Translations under genes and position numbers: made by a program
The notes under the pieces: model-generated
Databases searched by the model: none
The model's input: only the letters and a program-made list of their open reading frames with translations
Told to the model about the DNA's origin: nothing
Shown here: piece after piece, positions 4,920-9,764 of the stretch
Layout of the letters: every line of letters begins with the position of its first letter
Position numbering within the stretch: position 1 is the stretch's first letter
DNA from: Phytoactinopolyspora endophytica
GTDB taxonomy: Bacteria; Actinomycetota; Actinomycetes; Jiangellales; Jiangellaceae
NCBI RefSeq assembly: GCF_004138495.1
Contig: NZ_ML142869.1
Coordinates: 112,947 to 122,710, forward strand
Reading direction: 5' to 3'
DNA length: 9,764 bases

Positions 4920-6584
4920 ATGCCATCGAGCCAGGTAACCATCCCGCGCCGCCCCCGTGGTGAGGGGCAGTGGGCGTTCGGCCATCTCGAACCGCTCAAC
5001 CCCAACGAGCGGACCAAGAGGGACGACGACGGTCTCAACGTCCGGGCGCGCATCGAGAACATCTACAGCAAGCGCGGCTTCGCCAGCATCGACCCGCAGG
5101 ATCTTCGCGGTCGCTTCCGCTGGTACGGCCTCTACACGCAGCGCAAGCCTGGCATCCCGGGCGGGCGTACGGCCGTCCTCGAGCCACACGAGCTCGACGA
5201 CGAGTACTTCATGCTCCGCGTCCGCATCGACGGAGGGGCGCTGACCACCGAGCAGCTCCGCGTCATCGCCGACATCTCCACCACGTACGCGCGCGATACC
5301 GCCGACGTGACAGACCGGCAGAACATCCAGCTGCACTGGATCCGCATCGAGGACATCCCGGCCATCTGGGAGAAGCTGGAAGCCGTCGGCCTGTCCACCA
5401 TGGAAGCCTGCGGCGACACACCACGCGTCATCCTGGGCTCCCCCGTCGCCGGAATCGCCGCCGACGAGGTGCTCGACCCGCAGTGGGCCATCGACGAGAT
5501 CCATCGCCGCTATATCGGCTCACCCGAGTTCTCCAACCTTCCGCGGAAGTTCAAGTCCGCGATCAGTGGCCTGCCCGATGTCGTGCATGAGACGAACGAC
5601 ATCTCGTTCATCGGGGTCGACCACCCCGAGCACGGGCCTGGACTCGATCTCTGGGTCGGCGGCGGGCTCTCCACCAACCCGAAGCTGGCGGTCCGGCTGG
5701 GTGCATGGATTCCGCTGGAGGAAGCCCCCGAGGTCTGGGCCGGCGTCACCGGCATCTTCCGCGACTACGGATACCGCCGGCTGCGCCACCGGGCCCGGTT
5801 GAAGTTCCTCGTCGACGACTGGGGCGCAGAGAAGTTCCGCGAGGTCCTCGAGTCCGACGACTACCTCGGCCGCAAGCTCATCGACGGGCCCTCCTCCGCG
5901 GTGCCGGAGCACCCCTACGACCACGTCGGTATGCACCCGCAGAAGGACGGCCGGTACTACGTGGGCGTCGCTCCGATGGTCGGCCGCGTCTCCGGCACCA
6001 CCTTGGCGAAGCTCGCGGACACCGCGGAGTCGCACGGCTCCGGCCGCATCCGCGCCACCCCGCACCAGAAGCTCGTCATCCTCGACGTCGACTCCGACGC
6101 CGTCGAGCCGCTCATCACCGAGCTCGACGCGATCGGCCTGCAGGCCCGGCCCAGCGTGTTCAGGCGCAACACCATGGCCTGCACCGGCCTGGAGTACTGC
6201 AAGCTCGCCATCGTGGAGACCAAAGGCCTGGCGACCGACACCGTCACCGAGCTGGAGAAGCGGCTCAGCGACCTGGACGGTCAGCTCGACGTCCCGATCT
6301 CGCTGAACGTCAACGGCTGCCCCAACTCATGCGCCCGGATCCAGGTGGCCGACATCGGCTTGAAGGGGCAGATCGTCAAGGGTGAGGAAGGGTTCCAGGT
6401 CCACCTCGGCGGCGGTCTGGGACTGGACTCCGGGTTCGGCCGCAAGCTTCGCGGCCACAAGGTCACCGCCGACGAGCTGCCCGACTACGTCGAGCGGCTG
6501 GTCCGGCGCTTCGTGGAACAACGCACCACTGGTGAGCGGTTCGCCCAATGGGCCGCCCGAGCCGAGGAGGCTGACCTGCAGTGA
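4920..6584 (+). CDS. nirA: Ferredoxin-type sulfite reductase (NirA/SirA family)
   Basis: The 554-residue protein is collinear with mycobacterial NirA, which reduces sulfite to sulfide with six electrons from ferredoxin, using siroheme coupled to a 4Fe-4S cluster. The cluster ligands are clear: ACTGLEYC (C421, C427) and NGCPNSC (C467, C471). Two ferredoxin-like half-domains are present, around residues 95-160 and 345-410. GRFRWYGLYTQR (Tyr72) and EACGD (Cys164) match the Tyr and Cys that form a covalent link near the active site in M. tuberculosis NirA, supporting sulfite over nitrite as substrate. A second Cys three residues later in that enzyme is Thr167 here. The ATG at 4920 follows GAGGA with a long 12-base spacer; translation may be controlled by the preceding leader. 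The stop overlaps the start of the next gene by 4 bases (GTGA), and siroheme synthase lies downstream, both fitting sulfur assimilation. Confidence 0.95.
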   Translation: MPSSQVTIPRRPRGEGQWAFGHLEPLNPNERTKRDDDGLNVRARIENIYSKRGFASIDPQDLRGRFRWYGLYTQRKPGIPGGRTAVLEPHELDDEYFMLRVRIDGGALTTEQLRVIADISTTYARDTADVTDRQNIQLHWIRIEDIPAIWEKLEAVGLSTMEACGDTPRVILGSPVAGIAADEVLDPQWAIDEIHRRYIGSPEFSNLPRKFKSAISGLPDVVHETNDISFIGVDHPEHGPGLDLWVGGGLSTNPKLAVRLGAWIPLEEAPEVWAGVTGIFRDYGYRRLRHRARLKFLVDDWGAEKFREVLESDDYLGRKLIDGPSSAVPEHPYDHVGMHPQKDGRYYVGVAPMVGRVSGTTLAKLADTAESHGSGRIRATPHQKLVILDVDSDAVEPLITELDAIGLQARPSVFRRNTMACTGLEYCKLAIVETKGLATDTVTELEKRLSDLDGQLDVPISLNVNGCPNSCARIQVADIGLKGQIVKGEEGFQVHLGGGLGLDSGFGRKLRGHKVTADELPDYVERLVRRFVEQRTTGERFAQWAARAEEADLQ

Positions 6585-6733
6585 CCGAGACACGAGCGGC
6601 TATCCTGCACTGCCCGTTCTGCAGTGAGGAAGATCTCTTTCCCGTCGAGGAACACGGCGGGTGGGAATGCCGCTCTTGTCTACGCGTCTTCTCAGTGAAG
6701 CTGCTCGGCCTGTCCACACGAAGGGGTGCTTGA
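6581..6733 (+). CDS. Small zinc-ribbon protein between nirA and cysH (50 aa)
   Basis: This 50-residue protein starts at a GTG overlapping the nirA stop (GTGA) with GGAGG ten bases upstream, and its TGA shares a base with the cysH ATG (TGATG). It carries a CPFC knuckle (C11, C14) and a CRSC knuckle (C30, C33) flanking EEDLFPVEEHGGWE, a rubredoxin-like zinc ribbon or iron site, followed by LRVFSVK. Similar tiny proteins sit in the same slot between sulfite reductase and cysH in other actinobacteria, as I recall from Streptomyces. Their function is not established; an accessory role in electron transfer or metal handling for the reductases is inference. Coupled translation with both neighbours strongly supports a real gene. 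The product is short enough that routine gene calling may miss it. Confidence 0.82.
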   Translation: MTETRAAILHCPFCSEEDLFPVEEHGGWECRSCLRVFSVKLLGLSTRRGA

Positions 6734-7428
6734 TGACCGTCACCGCTGCCGAACCTCTCGAAGAGCTCGCCCTCGACGCGGCACGCCAGCTCGAGGGAGC
6801 ACCCGCCGGGACCATCATCCGCTGGGCCCACGAGACCTTCGGCGACAAGTTCACCGTGACGTCCTCGATGGCGGACGGAGTGCTGTCACACGTGGCGTCG
6901 CAAGCCATACCCGGAATCAAGGTGCTCTTCCTCGACACCGGCTACCACTTCGCGGAGACGATCGGCACCCGGGACGCGATCGCCTCCGCGTACAACATCG
7001 AGGTCGAGACGATTACCCATCCGCTCCGCGTCCCCGAGCACGAGGCCGAGTACGGCAAGCTCTACCAGACCGATCCGGACCTGTGCTGCGCCATCCGCAA
7101 GGTCTGGCCACTGGACCGTGCGCTGGCGCCGTACGACGCATGGGCCGCCGGTGTTCGCCGGGCCGAGTCGCCCAGCCGTGCCGACATCCCCGTGGTCGCG
7201 TGGGACCCGAAGCGCCGCAAGGTCAAGGTCAATCCCCTGGCGGCCTGGACCGACGACGACGTCGAGGCGTACGTCGCCAAGCACGACATCCTGATCAACC
7301 CGCTGAAGCAGATCGGGTACCTCTCCATCGGCTGCGAACCGTGCACCAGGCCCGTTCAGGCCGGCGAGGATCCCCGCGCCGGCCGGTGGTCCGGCAGCGC
7401 CAAGACGGAGTGCGGCATCAACTTCTGA
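6733..7428 (+). CDS. cysH: Assimilatory APS/PAPS reductase
   Basis: The 231-residue protein reduces activated sulfate (APS or PAPS) to sulfite with thioredoxin-type electrons. Seen are a PP-loop-type nucleotide site near TVTSSMADGVLSH (41-53), LFLDTGYHF (65-73), the Cys pair in DLCCAIRK (C118, C119), GCEPCTRP (C201, C204), and the C-terminal catalytic Cys in TECGINF (C227). The CC plus CxxC set marks the 4Fe-4S-containing class, which usually prefers APS over PAPS; that substrate preference is from family knowledge. The ATG at 6733 overlaps the stop of the zinc-ribbon gene (TGATG) and has AAGGGG 6 bases upstream, so it is translationally coupled. An open extension to 6661 is read through the zinc-ribbon gene in another frame and is not the start. 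Sulfite made here is the substrate of the NirA encoded just upstream. Confidence 0.95.
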   Translation: MTVTAAEPLEELALDAARQLEGAPAGTIIRWAHETFGDKFTVTSSMADGVLSHVASQAIPGIKVLFLDTGYHFAETIGTRDAIASAYNIEVETITHPLRVPEHEAEYGKLYQTDPDLCCAIRKVWPLDRALAPYDAWAAGVRRAESPSRADIPVVAWDPKRRKVKVNPLAAWTDDDVEAYVAKHDILINPLKQIGYLSIGCEPCTRPVQAGEDPRAGRWSGSAKTECGINF

Positions 7429-7429
7429 G

Positions 7430-7453
7430 CGCGCAACGTCCTGCACGTTGGCG
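7430..7453 (+). terminator. Hairpin immediately after cysH
   Basis: CAACGT (7434-7439) and ACGTTG (7445-7450) are perfect inverted copies around CCTGC; CGC (7430-7432) and GCG (7451-7453) extend the stem to nine pairs past a single bulged G. It starts 2 bases beyond the cysH stop. There is no T-tract. It may be a terminator or a processing element. Confidence 0.4.
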
Positions 7454-7457
7454 GTCG

Positions 7458-7580
7458 CGGGCCGAGCGGTGGGGAAGAGAGATCTCCCGGCGGCCACCTG
7501 CGTGAGTATGCAACGTTCAGTTGGTCTGTGGCCCGGTTGGGCTTGAGCCGGGGGATCTCTTTTCCCCACCGCTCGGCTCG
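7458..7580 (+). repeat. Long inverted repeat between cysH and cysG (structured RNA or MITE-like element)
   Basis: Bases 7458-7491 and 7547-7580 form a 34-bp helix with no gaps; the core begins GCCGAGCGGTGGGGAA at 7461. The only non-Watson-Crick positions (7460/7578, 7477/7561 and 7485/7553) are all G.U pairs in plus-strand RNA. The 55-base interior has GGCCAC (7492-7497) able to pair with GTGGCC (7528-7533) and CAAC/GTTG (7511-7514/7520-7523), prolonging the structure. No target-site duplication is visible at the ends, and no coding content is seen. It could be a structured leader or small RNA, an mRNA-stabilising hairpin, or a small non-autonomous mobile element. Confidence 0.7.
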
Positions 7581-7629
7581 AGCGTGGATAGTGCGTATGG
7601 TGCGTCGGCGGGTGAGATGGGCTCGAGAG

Positions 7630-7635
7630 GATAAT
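7630..7635 (+). promoter_or_regulatory. Candidate -10 box (GATAAT) upstream of cysG
   Basis: GATAAT matches TATAAT at five of six bases and lies 53 bases upstream of the cysG ATG. A second box, GATAGT (7587-7592), lies just beyond the long inverted repeat. No clear -35 is seen for either. The 260-base gap after cysH makes a separate promoter plausible. Confidence 0.33.
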
Positions 7636-7688
7636 GGCGGTAGCGCGGTAACGGCGCCGCGGGGGCAGACACGGCATAAGGGAGTCTC

Positions 7689-8921
<1,233 letters not shown>

Positions 8922-8924
<3 letters not shown>

Positions 8925-8971
8925 TCATCAACCGTGGGCCGCATGGGGACCGGCTCAACGGTTGATGATCA
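8922..8971 (+). terminator. Strong hairpin including the cysG stop codon
   Basis: TGATCATCAACCGT (8922-8935) and ACGGTTGATGATCA (8958-8971) are perfect 14-bp inverted copies. The stem continues, past one bulged A, with GG-GCCG (8936-8941) against CGGC-TC (8951-8956), including one G.U, leaving a nine-base loop. The first three bases are the cysG TGA. No T-tract follows, as is usual for actinobacterial hairpin terminators. A palindromic operator is an alternative, since both arms contain the palindrome core TGATCA or its near copy. Confidence 0.6.
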
Positions 8972-9132
8972 CCGGCTTAGAGATCGTGCGGGTAGGGATC
9001 GTAGTCGCGAGCGTGAAGGCATGCTGGGCGCACGTCGAGTGCTCCGCAACGCAGTTTCGTGGGTGTACTGGCCAGGCGATGGGTTTCTCGTTATCCCAGC
9101 GCGGCCGATGAGTTTGTGGCTCCGGGCCGGTC

Positions 9133-9138
9133 TAAGCT
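9133..9138 (+). promoter_or_regulatory. Weak candidate -10 box for the DHFR-family gene
   Basis: TAAGCT fits TANNNT and lies 27 bases before the ATG at 9166, leaving room for the GGAAAGGA ribosome site. No correctly spaced -35 is visible. The rest of the 241-base gap after cysG (from 8972 on) shows nothing I can name. Confidence 0.25.
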
Positions 9139-9165
9139 CGTGACACCCTAGGAAAGGACACCGCC

Positions 9166-9764
9166 ATGTCGGAGCTTCTCGTCGATTTCATCACCTCCCT
9201 CGACGGCCACGCATCAGGAGAGGGATGGCCCGGGTTCTGGGGCCTCGAGGGCCCGGAGTACCTCGCATGGCTCGGCGAGCAGCCCGAGGCCACCTACCTG
9301 ATGGGAGCGAACACCTACCGCCTCATGTCGGGCTTCGCCGCCGGCGAGGTCCCGAATGGCCAAGACGAGTTCAGGCCCGAAGAAGAGGCGTCCGTCGACG
9401 AGCTCACGCAAGCGTCCAAGGTGGTGTTCTCCTCCTCACTTGAGGAGCCACCGACGTGGGCCAACACCACGCTCGTCCGCGACGACGCCGTCGAGGCGGT
9501 CCGCGCCATGAAGTCGAGTGGCTCGGGGCTCCTCAGCACGATCGGCAGCCTCAGCCTGTGCCGGTCCCTGCTACGAGCCGGACTCGTCGACCGCTTCCGG
9601 GTCGGGATGTTCCCGGTGATCACCGGGGCCACGGGCGCAGAACGCATCTACGACGGCTATCCGGATGTCGCCCTCGAGATGATCGAGCACCGCACCTTCG
9701 ATGGCCGCATCCAGCTGGTCGAGTACAAGCCCCGAGTGCTCGAGCACCCGCCGCTCGGCACCCC
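9166..9764 (+). CDS. Dihydrofolate reductase family (RibD C-terminal domain-like) protein, cut by window edge
   Basis: The frame opens MSELLVDFITSLDGHASGEG and stays open to the window end (199 codons). The start VDFITSLDGH matches the first strand of bacterial DHFR / RibD C-terminal-like reductases (typically V-x-x-x-S-L-D-G). TYLMGANTYRLMSGF (43-57) is the nucleotide-binding region, KVVFSSSLEEPPTW (86-99) is the usual 'KxVxSxTL' strand, and LLSTIGSLSLCRSLLRAGLVDRFRV (from 122) is the NADPH-binding G-S-x-x-L-x-x-x-L-x-x-x-G-L-V-D motif. These proteins are usually annotated as deaminase/reductase or DHFR family; true substrate unknown. At 199 residues it is near the full family length. GGAAAGGA at 9151-9158, seven bases before the ATG, fixes the start. 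It is separated from cysG by a hairpin and 241 bases, so it is not part of the sulfur operon. Confidence 0.88.
   Translation, partial: MSELLVDFITSLDGHASGEGWPGFWGLEGPEYLAWLGEQPEATYLMGANTYRLMSGFAAGEVPNGQDEFRPEEEASVDELTQASKVVFSSSLEEPPTWANTTLVRDDAVEAVRAMKSSGSGLLSTIGSLSLCRSLLRAGLVDRFRVGMFPVITGATGAERIYDGYPDVALEMIEHRTFDGRIQLVEYKPRVLEHPPLGT

Noticed and set aside
4860..5504. Minus-strand open frame of 214 codons opposite the start of nirA
   Set aside because: It is antisense to the well-conserved N-terminus of NirA and shows no known domain.
7458..7580. Reading the long inverted repeat as the ends of a complete insertion sequence
   Set aside because: Only 123 bases in all, with no transposase and no visible target duplication; at most a non-autonomous element, so it is reported as a repeat of uncertain nature.
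6886..7677. Minus-strand open frame of 263 codons opposite cysH and the cysH-cysG gap
   Set aside because: It is a mirror of the cysH coding frame in GC-rich DNA and reads through the long inverted repeat; no domain or ribosome site is seen.
8934..9143. 69-codon plus-strand frame after cysG
   Set aside because: It starts inside the cysG hairpin, has no ribosome site and encodes an Arg/Gly-rich sequence without motifs.

Overview
The window is high-GC DNA with codon use, gene families and start-site architecture typical of an actinobacterium (Actinomycetota). The sulfite reductase closely resembles mycobacterial NirA. The order nirA, small zinc-ribbon gene, cysH is one I know from Streptomyces-type genomes. 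I cannot name the genus from sequence alone. No rRNA, tRNA, CRISPR array or recognisable transposase gene is present, and no gene-free stretch exceeds 300 bases.

Layout. Bases 1-583 carry two minus-strand genes: a Cys-rich four-helix-bundle copper-binding protein cut by the left edge, and a 62-residue hydrophobic membrane protein preceded by a perfect 8+8 palindrome. Bases 758-2615 carry a plus-strand pair: an AidB-type acyl-CoA dehydrogenase homologue and a 44-residue Cys-rich protein. Converging on them, bases 2619-4532 hold two minus-strand genes: an AAA+ ATPase of unknown role and a small secreted lipoprotein.

From 4715 to 8924 lies a plus-strand sulfur assimilation block. It begins with a short leader peptide carrying the actinobacterial 'RRHVD...C' signature, followed by a hairpin-containing leader. 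Then come ferredoxin-type sulfite reductase (nirA), a 50-residue zinc-ribbon protein and APS/PAPS reductase (cysH); these three overlap end to end. After 260 bases containing a very long inverted repeat comes a CysG-type siroheme synthase. The logic is coherent: CysH makes sulfite, NirA reduces it to sulfide, and the CysG-like protein makes the siroheme that NirA needs. Sulfate transport and activation genes (cysDNC, permease) are not in the window. After a strong hairpin that includes the cysG stop codon, a dihydrofolate-reductase-family protein (9166 onward) runs off the right edge.

The most interesting non-coding signals are: (i) the probable cysteine/sulfur-responsive leader peptide and possible attenuator before nirA; (ii) the 34-bp inverted repeat between cysH and cysG, whose only imperfections are G.U pairs in plus-strand RNA; (iii) the palindrome overlapping the cysG stop codon; (iv) the ATTCACTC/GAGTGAAT operator-like palindrome; and (v) several start codons with a TANNNT -10 box 6-7 bases upstream and no Shine-Dalgarno, suggesting leaderless mRNAs.
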